DNA of 64,000 nt from an uncultured Hungatella sp. (GTDB lineage: Bacteria; Bacillota; Clostridia; Lachnospirales; Lachnospiraceae). Positions 51,071 through 60,240 of the stretch are shown piece after piece. The number at the start of each line of letters is the position of its first letter. Position 1 is the first letter of the stretch. A model generated the notes under the pieces. It saw only the letters and a program-made list of their open reading frames with translations. It did not search any database and was not told the origin of the DNA. A program made the translations under genes and the position numbers. The stretch covers positions 62,001-126,000 of the forward strand of contig CAJTUV010000004.1 of assembly GCA_910579515.1 (NCBI GenBank), written 5' to 3'.

Positions 51071-51146
51071 TTGAAAAGTGATGTATTCTCAAAATTTCAG
51101 GCGCGAAGAGACTTTGAGAGTATATCGTGAACAGGAGGAAGTTTCA

Positions 51147-51974
51147 TTGGCAATTCCGATTATCCAGGTAAAAAATCTTTATAAGATTTATAAAGTAGGA
51201 GACACCAAGGTATATGCCTTACATGGTGTGGACTTTGAGATTTATAAAGGAGAGTTCTGCGCGATTGTAGGGCCTTCCGGTTCTGGAAAATCCACTTTGT
51301 TAAATATGCTGGCAGGCCTGGAGAAACCCTCCAAAGGCGAGATTGTGATTGACAAGGTTCATATTGAACACATGACGGAAAACCAACTGGTGGAGTTTCG
51401 CAGAAAACGGGTGGGATTTATTTTTCAGTCCTACAATCTGTTAAAAACGTTAAACGCTGTGGAAAATGTGGCTCTTCCCTTATCCTTTCGCGGCGTTCCG
51501 AAAAAAAAGCGGAATGCGATTGCAGAGAAGTATCTAAAACTAGTCGGATTGGAAAAGCAGATGAAGCACATGGCAAACGCCATGTCCGGCGGTCAGCAGC
51601 AGAGGGTAGGTATTGCCAGGGCTTTGGCGGTAAATCCCAGAATTATTTTTGCAGACGAGCCTACTGGGAATCTGGACTCCAAAACCACGATGGAGATTTT
51701 AAAATTGATGCGCCGAATTGTAAGGGAACAGCAGCAGACCTTAATCATGGTAACCCATGACAACCATTTGGCTTCCTATGCAGACCGGCTGTTTCATATT
51801 GTAGATGGAAAGATTTTTAAGATTGAACAGATGCACCATGAAGATGATGACTTGGAGGAAAATGAGCATGAAAACAAAATGGAAGAAAGTCCTGATTCTG
51901 TTGATGGCGGTCCTGATGGCAGTAGGGACGATTCCGGCCACACTGATGACGGCCAAGGCGCTGCCATCGGATGA
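51147..51974 (+). CDS. ABC transporter ATP-binding protein, MacB/LolD type
   Basis: 275 residues from the TTG at 51147, 8 bp after AGGAGG; the ATG at 51078 is only 8 bp beyond the -10 box and would lie about at the RNA start, so it is rejected. Walker A VGPSGSGKST, Q-loop IFQSYNLLKTLNAVENVALPL, signature MSGGQQQRVGIARALA, Walker B IIFADEPTGNLDSKT and MVTHDNH are all intact and typical for MacB/LolD ATPases that drive mechanotransmission. The C-terminal 55 residues (Glu/Asp-rich) are not part of the fold. Its last 107 bp overlap the next gene in another frame. Confidence 0.92.
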   Translation: MAIPIIQVKNLYKIYKVGDTKVYALHGVDFEIYKGEFCAIVGPSGSGKSTLLNMLAGLEKPSKGEIVIDKVHIEHMTENQLVEFRRKRVGFIFQSYNLLKTLNAVENVALPLSFRGVPKKKRNAIAEKYLKLVGLEKQMKHMANAMSGGQQQRVGIARALAVNPRIIFADEPTGNLDSKTTMEILKLMRRIVREQQQTLIMVTHDNHLASYADRLFHIVDGKIFKIEQMHHEDDDLEENEHENKMEESPDSVDGGPDGSRDDSGHTDDGQGAAIG

Positions 51975-53682
51975 TTATCCCAATCTGATTGTAAAGACCA
52001 TTCCCAGAGGAAAGATTGGCCGCAGCATGAATGTGACCTTTACCATTAAAAATGATTCCAGCGAGGTATGGGAAGATGTGGAAGTCTCCATTCAGGACAG
52101 TTATTTTAGCATGGCTGCTCCGGGAACCACAGAACTGGAATATATCTTTCCATTTGAGATCGCAGAGAATACATTTAAGCCGAAACATATTGGCAAGATG
52201 TCTCCGGGAACAGAGAGAAGCGTTTCTCTTCCCGCCAGAGTCAGAGCGGATTTAAGCGAGGGATATTATTCGGTTCCCATTGAGTTAGGATGGAAGGACC
52301 AGCGGTCCCAGTATATTGGAAGCGTTAATATCTGGGTCACAAAGCCTGTCAGCGGAGATGATGACGATGATGATCCGGACAGGCAGGTCGGCTTTACCCT
52401 GGGAGAAGGACAGAGCACTCCTTATGGCGTTTATCCCAATGTGGTGGATTTCTTTATTAACATGCGAAACTCCGGTCTGTCCGATGCCAGAGATGTGACT
52501 GTCACCATGGAACTGAGTAAGGACAGCAATGAATTTCCCTTTGAGATCAATGACGGAAACTATGACAGGACCTATGAACTGATTACGGCAGGTTCTGTGG
52601 TCCAGCTCCCCTATAGCATGGCTATCCGTTCTGACACCTACAGCGGATATTATCCTATTAAGTTTAACATTACATACAGGGAAACGGCCACAGGGGATTT
52701 GAAGAAGGAAGAAGAGACCTTCTGGGTGCGGATAAAGAATAAGGAAAAAGAAGACGAAAACGGGGATTTCAACGCCAATGACAGAACAAAGGCAAGGCTT
52801 GTGGTAGACAGCTTTGAAACAGTTCCCAAAGATATCATTGCAGGAGAGCCATTTCTCCTTATTCTACGAATGAAAAATGCTTCGTCTGATATCAGCGCAA
52901 GCAATATTATGTTTTCCCTGGAATCAGAAAAGGTAACAGACAGCGCTGTGTTTACCACAGAATCCGGTTCCTCTTCTGTAGTGGTCAATTCCATGGGCGC
53001 CGGAGAGGTGACAGAGCTGACCATTCATATGCTTTCCAAGGCAGGAATAGACCAGCGTTCTTATTATCTGAAGATTAAAGAGACTTATGACAGCCCTGAG
53101 TTTAAAAATGCTTCAGAGGAAGTGTCCATTGACATTCCTATTAAACAGGTGGCCAAATTAAACACAGGAACCATTGAGGTTATGCCGGACAGCATTAACG
53201 TCGGTTCAGAAACCAATATCATGTTCCCGATTAACAATACAGGAAAAGTCATTCTTTATAATGTAATGGTGGCTTTTGAAGCGGATTCGATCAACATGAC
53301 AGACACCTATGTAGGAAACATTAAGCCCGGCGAGACGGGAAATGTGGACGTTATGGTTACCGGAGCCGCGCCTACAGAAGATGACGGTAAGATAAAGATC
53401 CTTATCACCTATGAGGATGAGAACGGAGAGGTCCAGGACCCCATTGAAAAAGAATTATCTCTCTATGTGACAGAAATGGACGAGGAAGCGTTTGGAGACA
53501 TGGATGCATCCCAATTTGAGGATGTGCCTATAGAGGAGGTTTCTAAAGGACAGAAATATGTGAAAATACTTCTTCCTATAGGGATCCTTCTTGTGATTCT
53601 CTTGGGTGTTGTTCTTGTTATCAGAAAAAAGAAAAAGAAGAAGGCGGCTCAGGAAGAGGATTTAGACGATGAGATTTCTTGA
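51868..53682 (+). CDS. Signal-peptide surface protein with CARDB-like repeats and C-terminal membrane anchor (COG1361 type)
   Basis: 604 residues from the ATG at 51868, 9 bp after GGAGG. A signal peptide (VLILLMAVLMAVGTIPATLMTAKA) precedes repeated beta-sandwich stretches of about 100-130 residues, each opening like VTFTIKNDSSEVWEDVEVSI, FFINMRNSGLSDARDVTVTM, LRMKNASSDISASNIMFSL and FPINNTGKVILYNVMVAFE. A final membrane segment (ILLPIGILLVILLGVVLVI) and a KKKKKK stop-transfer tail follow. So it is a type I surface protein between an ABC ATPase and permease gene, and probably works as the extracellular arm of that transporter. Not a classical MacA-type adaptor. Confidence 0.82.
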   Translation: MKTKWKKVLILLMAVLMAVGTIPATLMTAKALPSDDYPNLIVKTIPRGKIGRSMNVTFTIKNDSSEVWEDVEVSIQDSYFSMAAPGTTELEYIFPFEIAENTFKPKHIGKMSPGTERSVSLPARVRADLSEGYYSVPIELGWKDQRSQYIGSVNIWVTKPVSGDDDDDDPDRQVGFTLGEGQSTPYGVYPNVVDFFINMRNSGLSDARDVTVTMELSKDSNEFPFEINDGNYDRTYELITAGSVVQLPYSMAIRSDTYSGYYPIKFNITYRETATGDLKKEEETFWVRIKNKEKEDENGDFNANDRTKARLVVDSFETVPKDIIAGEPFLLILRMKNASSDISASNIMFSLESEKVTDSAVFTTESGSSSVVVNSMGAGEVTELTIHMLSKAGIDQRSYYLKIKETYDSPEFKNASEEVSIDIPIKQVAKLNTGTIEVMPDSINVGSETNIMFPINNTGKVILYNVMVAFEADSINMTDTYVGNIKPGETGNVDVMVTGAAPTEDDGKIKILITYEDENGEVQDPIEKELSLYVTEMDEEAFGDMDASQFEDVPIEEVSKGQKYVKILLPIGILLVILLGVVLVIRKKKKKKAAQEEDLDDEIS

Positions 53683-55033
53683 TTTGCTTGGTATGAGCGT
53701 CAATAATTTAAGAAGAAGAAAATTAAGGACTGCATTGACCGTGCTGGGAGTTGTGATCGGCACGGCCTCTGTAGTGGTTATGGTGTCTTTAGGAATCGGA
53801 TTAAACGGTCTGATGATGGAGATGTATTCTTCTTATGGAAGCATGACCTCAATCACGGTTTACAGCGACGGAGGCAGGTATTTCTATTCCGATTCTGGGA
53901 GCAGCGCAAAGGAAGAGGAGAATTTTCTGACAGACGACACGATGGCTCAATTTCGCCGTCTGGACCATGTAAAAGCAGTGTCTCCAGTTTTATCCACAGA
54001 CGCAATCCTGCGGCAGGGTTTGTATGAAACCAATACCAATATTGAGGGCGTTTCCAGAGAGTTTCTGGAAGAAATCCCTTTGGGAGAAGGCCAGATTCCC
54101 GAGGAAGGAAGCACAGAGCTAAAATTTATCTATGGAAACGCCATAATCCGCTGGTTCAGAAACAGCAAAACCGGAGTCGGTTTTTGGGACGGGGAACCTC
54201 CAGACATTGATTTTATGAATAAGCCAATGTTTGTAATTTTTGACACCAACGCTTATTATCAGTCCAGAAGCGGAAGCTCTGAAGGCGGTAATGTAAAGCC
54301 TCCGAAAAAATATATGATCGAGGCTGCCGGAGTTGTGGAAGGAACAGCAGACGACTATAACAACTATTCCTATTCGGTGTATGCAGAGATTGAGGCATTA
54401 AAAGCGCAGTTAAAACGAATCTATAAAAAGAATCCTATTCCAGGGCAGCCTACCAATAAAAAGGGAAAACCTTATCCATACTTTATCTATAATCAGGCCG
54501 TCGTATTTGTGGATGATACCGCCAATGTAACCGCGGTACAGCAGATGATTACAGACATGGGATTTCAGGCCAACAGTCAGATGGAATGGATCGAACAGTC
54601 TCAACAGACCTATGACATCATTCAGCTGGTTTTAGGGGGCATCGGCGCGGTCTCTCTGTTCGTTGCAGCCATTGGAATTGCCAACACTATGATGATGTCC
54701 ATTTATGAAAGAACGAAAGAAATCGGCGTTATTAAAGTTTTGGGCTGTGATTTAGGCAATATCCGCAATATGTTTCTTCTGGAATCTGGATTTATCGGAT
54801 TTATCGGCGGAGTGATCGGAGTGACCATCAGCTATGGAATCGGGTTTGCCATGAATAACTTTTTAGGGATCGCTCAGGCCATGACCGGAATGGCAGGAGA
54901 TATTTCCAGGATTCCTTTATGGCTTGGCGCATCGGCCATTGTGTTTGCTATTTTTGTAGGAATGGCGGCGGGCTTCTTCCCCTCCTTAAGAGCCATGCAT
55001 TTAAGTCCTTTAGCGGCGATTCGGAATGAATAA
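53669..55033 (+). CDS. ABC transporter permease, MacB/FtsX type
   Basis: 454 residues. One membrane segment near 20-45 (LTVLGVVIGTASVVVMVSLGIGL), a large outside domain (about 45-315), then three segments near 320-345, 370-400 and 425-450, the MacB/FtsX topology. Conserved ALTVLGVVIGTAS, IGIANTMMMSIYERTKEIGVIKVLGC are family landmarks. It overlaps the CARDB protein by 14 bp and is probably co-translated. Such systems do not transport through a channel but transmit force to the outside domain, e.g. for export or signalling. Substrate unknown. Confidence 0.92.
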   Translation: MRFLDLLGMSVNNLRRRKLRTALTVLGVVIGTASVVVMVSLGIGLNGLMMEMYSSYGSMTSITVYSDGGRYFYSDSGSSAKEEENFLTDDTMAQFRRLDHVKAVSPVLSTDAILRQGLYETNTNIEGVSREFLEEIPLGEGQIPEEGSTELKFIYGNAIIRWFRNSKTGVGFWDGEPPDIDFMNKPMFVIFDTNAYYQSRSGSSEGGNVKPPKKYMIEAAGVVEGTADDYNNYSYSVYAEIEALKAQLKRIYKKNPIPGQPTNKKGKPYPYFIYNQAVVFVDDTANVTAVQQMITDMGFQANSQMEWIEQSQQTYDIIQLVLGGIGAVSLFVAAIGIANTMMMSIYERTKEIGVIKVLGCDLGNIRNMFLLESGFIGFIGGVIGVTISYGIGFAMNNFLGIAQAMTGMAGDISRIPLWLGASAIVFAIFVGMAAGFFPSLRAMHLSPLAAIRNE

Positions 55034-55034
55034 G

Positions 55035-55063
55035 TTGTAAAGTATTAGGTCTTGATGTATAAT
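55035..55063 (+). promoter_or_regulatory. SigmaA promoter for the GH1-nagA-EamA unit
   Basis: TTGTAA (55035-55040), 17-bp spacer, TATAAT (55058-55063), 39 bp before the glucosidase start. Confidence 0.8.
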
Positions 55064-55101
55064 GAAGTCAACGAATATGAGTAACAGAAAGGGGAAAGCC
55101 G

Positions 55102-56517
55102 ATGATTCACAAAACATTAAAGCCGTTTCCAAAACATTTCCTGTGGGGCGCCAGCACCTCGGCGTATCAGGTGGAAGGAGCCAGTTTAGAAGACGGGAAG
55201 GGCCCGTCCTGCCAGGATGTAAAAAAGGTTCCAGAAGGAACGTCGGATCTGAAAGTCTGTGCAGATCAGTATCACAGGTACAAAGAAGATATTGCTCTGA
55301 TGGCAGAGATGGGATTTAAGACCTACCGTTTTTCAGTTTCCTGGTCCAGAATCCTTCCAGAGGGAACTGGCGCTGTCAATCCAAAGGGAATTGAATACTA
55401 TAATAATCTGATTGACGAATGTCTCAAGTATGGCATAGAGCCGTTGGTGACCATGTTCCATTTTGATATGCCCGCTGCTCTGGATAAGCGGGGGTCATGG
55501 TCTAACAGAGAGTCTGTGGACTGGTTTTTAAATTTTGCAAAAGTACTGTTTGAGTCCTTTGGAGACAGAGTGAAGTATTGGCTGACCATCAATGAGCAGA
55601 ATATGCTGACTTTGGTAGGGCCGGTGATTGGGACTTTGATGATTCCTGAAGGCTGTACCAATATTTTGAAGGAAACGTATCAGCAGAACCATCATATGCT
55701 GGTGGCTCAGGCAAAGGCTATGGCCTTGTGTCATGAACTGCTTCCAAATGCCAAGATTGGTCCCGCGCCAAATATCTCTGTGGTCTACAGTGCGAGCTGC
55801 AAGCCCGAGGATACATTAGCAGCTCAGAATTTCAATGCAATCCGCAACTGGCTGTATCTGGATATGGCTGTGTATGGCGTATACAACAATCTGGTCTGGT
55901 CCTATTTAGAGGAGCACGATGCAGTTCCGGTCTTTGCCCCGGGGGATGAAGAAGCTTTAAAAAACGGACGTCCAGATTTCATCGGCTTTAATTACTATAC
56001 CACCAGCACCGCTCAGGCCAGCGACGGAACAGAAAAGGAAGGCAAGAAAGCAGACCAGCAAAAAGCGGACGGCATCCCAGGGGTTTACAAGGGATTCCGC
56101 AATCCCAATCTTTTGACAACAGAGTTTGGATGGGAAATTGATCCTCTGGGATTTCGCGCTACTATGCGGGAGATTTATTCCAGGTATCATCTGCCTATGA
56201 TTGTGACAGAGAACGGTCTGGGAGCTTATGACAAATTGACAGAAGACAAAAAAGTTCACGATCCTTACCGCATTGAATATCTTCGCAAGCATATTGAACA
56301 GATCCGCCTGGCTATAACAGACGGCTGTGAGATGATGGGATACTGCCCATGGTCAGCCATAGACCTGATTTCTACTCATGAAGGCATCGTGAAACGTTAT
56401 GGGTTTATCTACGTTGACAGAGAAGAGTTCGATTTAAAAACAATGAACCGTTACCGCAAAGACTCTTTCTATTGGTATAAAAAGGTGATTGCTTCCAATG
56501 GAGAAGATTTGGCGTAA
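55102..56517 (+). CDS. GH1 6-phospho-beta-glucosidase-type enzyme
   Basis: 471 residues. GH1 fold with FLWGASTSAYQVEGA start, acid/base Glu in LTINEQN and nucleophile Glu in IVTENGLGAYD. The phosphate-recognition pattern S-x6-K-x-Y is present (LISTHEGIVKRYGFIYVD), which favours 6-phospho-beta-glucosides over free ones. It would release glucose-6-phosphate from PTS-imported beta-glucosides. No PTS gene is near. nagA follows after 17 bp and an EamA transporter after that, so the unit looks like sugar-phosphate use. RBS AAAGGGGAAAG. Confidence 0.9.
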   Translation: MIHKTLKPFPKHFLWGASTSAYQVEGASLEDGKGPSCQDVKKVPEGTSDLKVCADQYHRYKEDIALMAEMGFKTYRFSVSWSRILPEGTGAVNPKGIEYYNNLIDECLKYGIEPLVTMFHFDMPAALDKRGSWSNRESVDWFLNFAKVLFESFGDRVKYWLTINEQNMLTLVGPVIGTLMIPEGCTNILKETYQQNHHMLVAQAKAMALCHELLPNAKIGPAPNISVVYSASCKPEDTLAAQNFNAIRNWLYLDMAVYGVYNNLVWSYLEEHDAVPVFAPGDEEALKNGRPDFIGFNYYTTSTAQASDGTEKEGKKADQQKADGIPGVYKGFRNPNLLTTEFGWEIDPLGFRATMREIYSRYHLPMIVTENGLGAYDKLTEDKKVHDPYRIEYLRKHIEQIRLAITDGCEMMGYCPWSAIDLISTHEGIVKRYGFIYVDREEFDLKTMNRYRKDSFYWYKKVIASNGEDLA

Positions 56518-56534
56518 GGAGAAGAGAATCGGGT

Positions 56535-57680
56535 ATGAAAACTTTCGTGAAAAATGGCATGGTTTATAGAAACCACTGCTTTCAAAAAGCAGATATTCAG
56601 ATAGACGATGGGAAGATACAGACAATCGGTCCAAACCTTTTTGAAGAGGGAAGTACTTTGGTGGATGGGACAGGCATGTGGGTTGTGCCTGGTTTCATTG
56701 ACATTCACACCCACGGAGCAGACGGGGTTGATGTGAATGCCGCCACAGGAGAGGACTTTGAAAAGATCTGCCGGTTTCAGGCCAGACAGGGAACCACAAG
56801 CTGGCTTGCCTCTGTGCTGACAGATACAAAAGAACAGACTCTGTGGTGTATTGAACAATACAACCGCTGGAAGCAGGGCGAGAAAAAAGGAGCGCACCTA
56901 ATGGGGATTCACCTGGAAGGACCTTTTTTGAGCACAGAATATAAAGGGGCTATGCCAGAACATCTTCTTCAGAAACCCAATACAGATTTGGTGCGGGAGT
57001 ATCAAAAGGCAGCAGGCGGTGACATCCGCTATCTCACCATTGCGCCAGAGCTGGAAGGAGCCATTTCTTTTATTTCTCAGATGAAGGAATTGGGAATCGT
57101 TGTCTCCATCGGCCATTCAGCCGCCTCCTATGAGACCGCTATGGAAGCCATAAAGGCAGGAGCCGCTTCTTCTACCCACACCGGAAATGCCATGAAACTG
57201 CTTCATCAGCGCTTCCCCGCCATCTGGGGAGCAGCTCTGGAATCAGATACCCTTTACTGCGAGATGATCTGCGACGGGCTTCATCTTCATCCCGGCGTAA
57301 TTCGTCTTACCATCAAAGCCAAGGGACTGGATAAGGTGGTGGCGGTGACAGACTCCATTATGGCTGCGGGACTTCCTGATGGAAATTATAAGTTAGGGGT
57401 AAACGATGTGGTGGTCAAAGACGGCGATGCGAAGCTGGCCGGCAAAGAAAATCGTGCAGGAAGTACTCTGACTACAGGTAAGGCCCTGAAAAATCTGTTA
57501 TCCTTTACCGGAAAATCCCTAGAGGAAATTCTTCCTCTTTTGACTGAAAACCCAGCCCGCCTTTTAGGCGTTTATGACCGTATCGGCTCCATTGAGGAGG
57601 GAAAAGACGCGGATCTTGTACTGCTTGATCAAAAACTTGAGGTGTGCGAAACAATGGTGAAAGGACTTTGCGTCCTGTAA
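56535..57680 (+). CDS. nagA: N-acetylglucosamine-6-phosphate deacetylase
   Basis: 381 residues. Amidohydrolase fold with metal motif GFIDIHTHGADGVDV, GIHLEGPFLS, VSIGHSAASYE, STHTGNAMKL and the catalytic Asp in VAVTDSIMAAGLPDG. It yields glucosamine-6-phosphate and acetate, used for wall precursor recycling or catabolism. No nagB is adjacent. It lies 17 bp after the GH1 gene and 14 bp before the EamA gene, all behind the promoter at 55035. Confidence 0.95.
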   Translation: MKTFVKNGMVYRNHCFQKADIQIDDGKIQTIGPNLFEEGSTLVDGTGMWVVPGFIDIHTHGADGVDVNAATGEDFEKICRFQARQGTTSWLASVLTDTKEQTLWCIEQYNRWKQGEKKGAHLMGIHLEGPFLSTEYKGAMPEHLLQKPNTDLVREYQKAAGGDIRYLTIAPELEGAISFISQMKELGIVVSIGHSAASYETAMEAIKAGAASSTHTGNAMKLLHQRFPAIWGAALESDTLYCEMICDGLHLHPGVIRLTIKAKGLDKVVAVTDSIMAAGLPDGNYKLGVNDVVVKDGDAKLAGKENRAGSTLTTGKALKNLLSFTGKSLEEILPLLTENPARLLGVYDRIGSIEEGKDADLVLLDQKLEVCETMVKGLCVL

Positions 57681-57694
57681 TTGTGGAGGAGTTT

Positions 57695-58108
57695 ATGTGG
57701 TTTCTATTTGCCTTATTGTCTGCGATTTTTGCGGCCCTCACCTCCATATTGGCCAAAGTTGGCATTGACGGAGTAAATTCTAATCTGGCAACGGCAATCA
57801 GAACTGTCGTTGTGGTGGTTATGGCATGGGGGATCGTATTTTTATCCCATGCCCAGAATGGATTGTCAGAAATCAGCCGGAAAAGCTGGATCTTTTTGAT
57901 CCTGTCAGGATTGGCTACAGGCGCTTCCTGGCTGTGTTATTATCGTGCCCTGCAGTTAGGCAATGTCTCCAAGGTAGCGCCCATAGACAAGTTAAGCGTT
58001 GTCCTTACTTTGTTTTTAGCGTTTATCTTTTTACATGAGGAGTTTACATTAAAAGCGCTGCTGGGGTGCATTCTGCTTGGGGCGGGGACTCTGATTATGA
58101 CGTTATAA
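57695..58108 (+). CDS. Half-size EamA/DMT-family transporter
   Basis: 137 residues from the ATG at 57695, where GGAGGAG lies 4 bp upstream; the longer ORF start inside nagA is rejected. About five hydrophobic segments: FLFALLSAIFAALTSILAK, ATAIRTVVVVVMAWGIVFL, WIFLILSGLATGASWLCYY, APIDKLSVVLTLFLAFIFL and LLGCILLGAGTLIM. It is one EamA unit, so the functional transporter should be a dimer. Substrate unknown. A strong terminator ends the unit. Confidence 0.9.
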   Translation: MWFLFALLSAIFAALTSILAKVGIDGVNSNLATAIRTVVVVVMAWGIVFLSHAQNGLSEISRKSWIFLILSGLATGASWLCYYRALQLGNVSKVAPIDKLSVVLTLFLAFIFLHEEFTLKALLGCILLGAGTLIMTL

Positions 58109-58115
58109 ATGATGG

Positions 58116-58149
58116 AGGCTGTTGTATCTCTTGGTACAACAGCCTTTTC
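58116..58149 (+). terminator. Rho-independent terminator after the EamA gene
   Basis: AGGCTGTTGTA (58116-58126) pairs with TACAACAGCCT (58135-58145) in a perfect 11-bp stem; the T-run follows to 58149, adjoining the end of the convergent lipoprotein gene. Confidence 0.92.
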
Positions 58150-58150
58150 C

Positions 58151-58987
58151 TTATTTTCCGTCAATGGGAATTGTCACAATGGCATAGTCTCCTAATTCAT
58201 GAGGAACTGGAATCGAAAAGTATAAAGTGCTTTGATTCAGATAGCTGAAGGAGCCTGGAAATTCCTTTCCGCTGTCCGAGGTTTTCAACGGAAAATCTGC
58301 CTCATTCAACAGATTGGTATAATCCTCTATAGTCTGGGCGGCGCGGTGGGCTAAAAGAGAATTTTTAAGTCCCTCGCTGACCTGATAAAACTCCACGTCC
58401 TCAGACATTAAGTACCCTGCCATGGTGTAGGCATCCGAATAATCATTGATTCCCAGAGATTTGACTTGCTGAAGGTCCACGGTATTCGTATAAAACACGT
58501 TGATCGGATAAGAACCTCCCTTAGGGGTGTAGACGCCTTTGTATACAGCAGTGATTCGGTTGCGGTCTAAGGATTCTACACTGCATTTGATGTTCATTGA
58601 GTCTGGAATGTTGTCTTCTCCCAGGGAATGATAGAAAGCAGAAGCATTTTCTTTTAACAATTTGTTGACTTCTTCCTCATTCCCAGAATCCTTCATATTT
58701 GAGATGATAGGATAGGAGATGGTGATGTTTTCCTGATCCCCTGGATGATAGGACTGGATTTCAGAAGCAATCTGGGCGGCATTGGCCGACGGCGCTTTTG
58801 TCGTGGTTTCTTCTGAAGCCGTCGTGGTTTCCTCCTGCTTGGCAATGCTGGAGGCCATGGTTTCCGCGGCGGCTTTTGAGGTGTGAATGCTGGTTAAATC
58901 CACAGGTTCATGCTTATTTCTTTTGCAGCCGCTTAACAGGCAGACGGCGGCCATAAGAAGCAGTAAGGCAGAAAGTTTGTGTTTCAT
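58151..58987 (-). CDS. Hypothetical lipoprotein, DUF3298/DUF4163-like
   Basis: 278 residues. A lipoprotein signal ends CLLSGCKR (Cys near 21), followed by a Thr/Glu/Ala-rich linker (about 35-70). The rest resembles the DUF4163/DUF3298 pair found in RsiV and PdaC-like proteins (ITISYPIISNM, VNKLLKENASAFYHSL, AVYKGVYTPKGGSYPINVFYTNTVDL), which bind muramyl or lysozyme ligands in those relatives; I infer only a general likeness. RBS AAGGAGATAT 4-10 bp before the ATG. It is single, converging on the EamA unit. Confidence 0.68.
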   Translation of the reverse strand: MKHKLSALLLLMAAVCLLSGCKRNKHEPVDLTSIHTSKAAAETMASSIAKQEETTTASEETTTKAPSANAAQIASEIQSYHPGDQENITISYPIISNMKDSGNEEEVNKLLKENASAFYHSLGEDNIPDSMNIKCSVESLDRNRITAVYKGVYTPKGGSYPINVFYTNTVDLQQVKSLGINDYSDAYTMAGYLMSEDVEFYQVSEGLKNSLLAHRAAQTIEDYTNLLNEADFPLKTSDSGKEFPGSFSYLNQSTLYFSIPVPHELGDYAIVTIPIDGK

Positions 58988-59097
58988 GACATATCTCCTT
59001 TGTCTTTTGCGAATTTTGTGTTATAGTTCTTATTATACAATTAAGCTGTCTTTTTTGGAATAGGTAAAATTATTAAGATATCTTTAGGAGTATAAGT

Positions 59098-60234
59098 ATG
59101 GAAAAACAAATGGCTATGCAGAGAAACTCAGGTTTATTTACTTTTTTTATCAGTGGTATCTGTGTGATAAGCAGTGGAATTGTGGTCAGCCTTTTGCAGG
59201 AAATGTATGGATTTGATTATGGGATGACAGGAACTCTCTTATCTCTGATGAATTTTGGAAATCTGCTTTCGGGATTTGTCACAGGCATTCTTCCCGGGAA
59301 AATCGGGACGAAAAAAACAGTAATCCTTCTTACCAGCGGCTATGGAGCGGGATATCTCTTAATGGGATTTAGCGGATGGATTGTGGTCTTAATGCTTGCA
59401 TTCTTTTTGGTAGGTGTTTCGAAAGGGTGTAACTTAAACACCTGTACGATCTTAGTTGGGAACAATTCCAAAAACAGAACGGTGGGCATGAATCTCATGC
59501 ATAGCTGTTACGCCTTGGGAGCTCTTTTGTGCCCGTTTTTTATTGCTGCGGCTTCTTCTGTCAGTTCCAGAGGCTCTCTCTTTATTCTGGCTGCTCTGGG
59601 TTTTTTATCCTGGCTCATCTTTTTTGTGACCCCTATGAATGGAGCCGGAGCAGAAGGAAAGGAAGAGACGGACTGGAGCTTTTTAAAAAATAAAAAGTTT
59701 TGGCTTCTTACAGGTCTGATCTTTTGTCAAAATGCCACAGAGCTGAGTGTGAACGGGTGGATGGTTACCTATTTTAAAGGAAGAGGGATTTTGTCAGGAG
59801 CGCTCAGTACCTATACTGTGACTGTGATGTGGACTGCAACCCTGATTGCCAGATTGCTGTTTGTTTTTGTGAAACCGATTAAGAATACTTATTCCGCCCT
59901 GGTTAAAATGGGAATCGGCTGTAGTATTTTTTATTTTGCAATGATGATGACAGAAAGCCAGATTCCTGCCATTGTGTTATTGTTTGCTTTTGCGTTTTCC
60001 ATGGCAGGAATGAACCCCACAGCCGTTGCCAGCGCCGGAAAGATGACAAGTGCAGCCAGTATTGGGGTTATGCTTCCTGCTGCCAGCAGCGGCGCGATTC
60101 TCATGCCATGGATCACAGGAGTGATTTCAGAACATGCAGGTCTTACCTTGGGAATGATGTCGAATCTGGTTCCCTGTATCGGTCTTTTGGTGTTTAGTTT
60201 GCTGGTAAAACGGCTGCATGAAAAAGAAGAATAG
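59098..60234 (+). CDS. Major facilitator superfamily transporter
   Basis: 378 residues with about 12 hydrophobic segments. GTLLSLMNFGNLLSGFVTGILPGKIGTKKT carries the family loop motif between helices 2 and 3, and the second half repeats the pattern. It looks like a sugar or organic solute symporter of the FucP/YfkF kind, but the substrate cannot be told. The ATG follows AGGAGTATAAGT. It starts 110 bp after the start of the divergent lipoprotein gene, so they share a control region. Confidence 0.88.
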   Translation: MEKQMAMQRNSGLFTFFISGICVISSGIVVSLLQEMYGFDYGMTGTLLSLMNFGNLLSGFVTGILPGKIGTKKTVILLTSGYGAGYLLMGFSGWIVVLMLAFFLVGVSKGCNLNTCTILVGNNSKNRTVGMNLMHSCYALGALLCPFFIAAASSVSSRGSLFILAALGFLSWLIFFVTPMNGAGAEGKEETDWSFLKNKKFWLLTGLIFCQNATELSVNGWMVTYFKGRGILSGALSTYTVTVMWTATLIARLLFVFVKPIKNTYSALVKMGIGCSIFYFAMMMTESQIPAIVLLFAFAFSMAGMNPTAVASAGKMTSAASIGVMLPAASSGAILMPWITGVISEHAGLTLGMMSNLVPCIGLLVFSLLVKRLHEKEE

Positions 60235-60240
60235 ACAAGA

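Larger units (their letters stand above)
50783..51146. other. 364-bp intergenic region between divergent units
   Basis: It separates pyrBI (minus) and the ABC operon (plus). It contains a pyrB -10 box, three TTAAG-type repeats, a -10 box for the ABC operon and its leader. The stretch 50850-51000 is GC-rich then pyrimidine-rich with no obvious ORF, as only short frames without ribosome sites were seen. Confidence 0.7.

Noticed and set aside
51078..51146. ATG at 51078 as the start of the ABC ATPase
   Set aside because: It lies only 8 bp beyond the -10 box, about at the RNA start, and lacks a ribosome site; the TTG at 51147 follows AGGAGG at 8 bp.
55062..55319. 85-codon plus-strand ORF at the start of the glucosidase gene
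   Set aside because: It is a shadow of the GH1 gene in another frame; the GH1 frame has the family motifs and a proper ribosome site.
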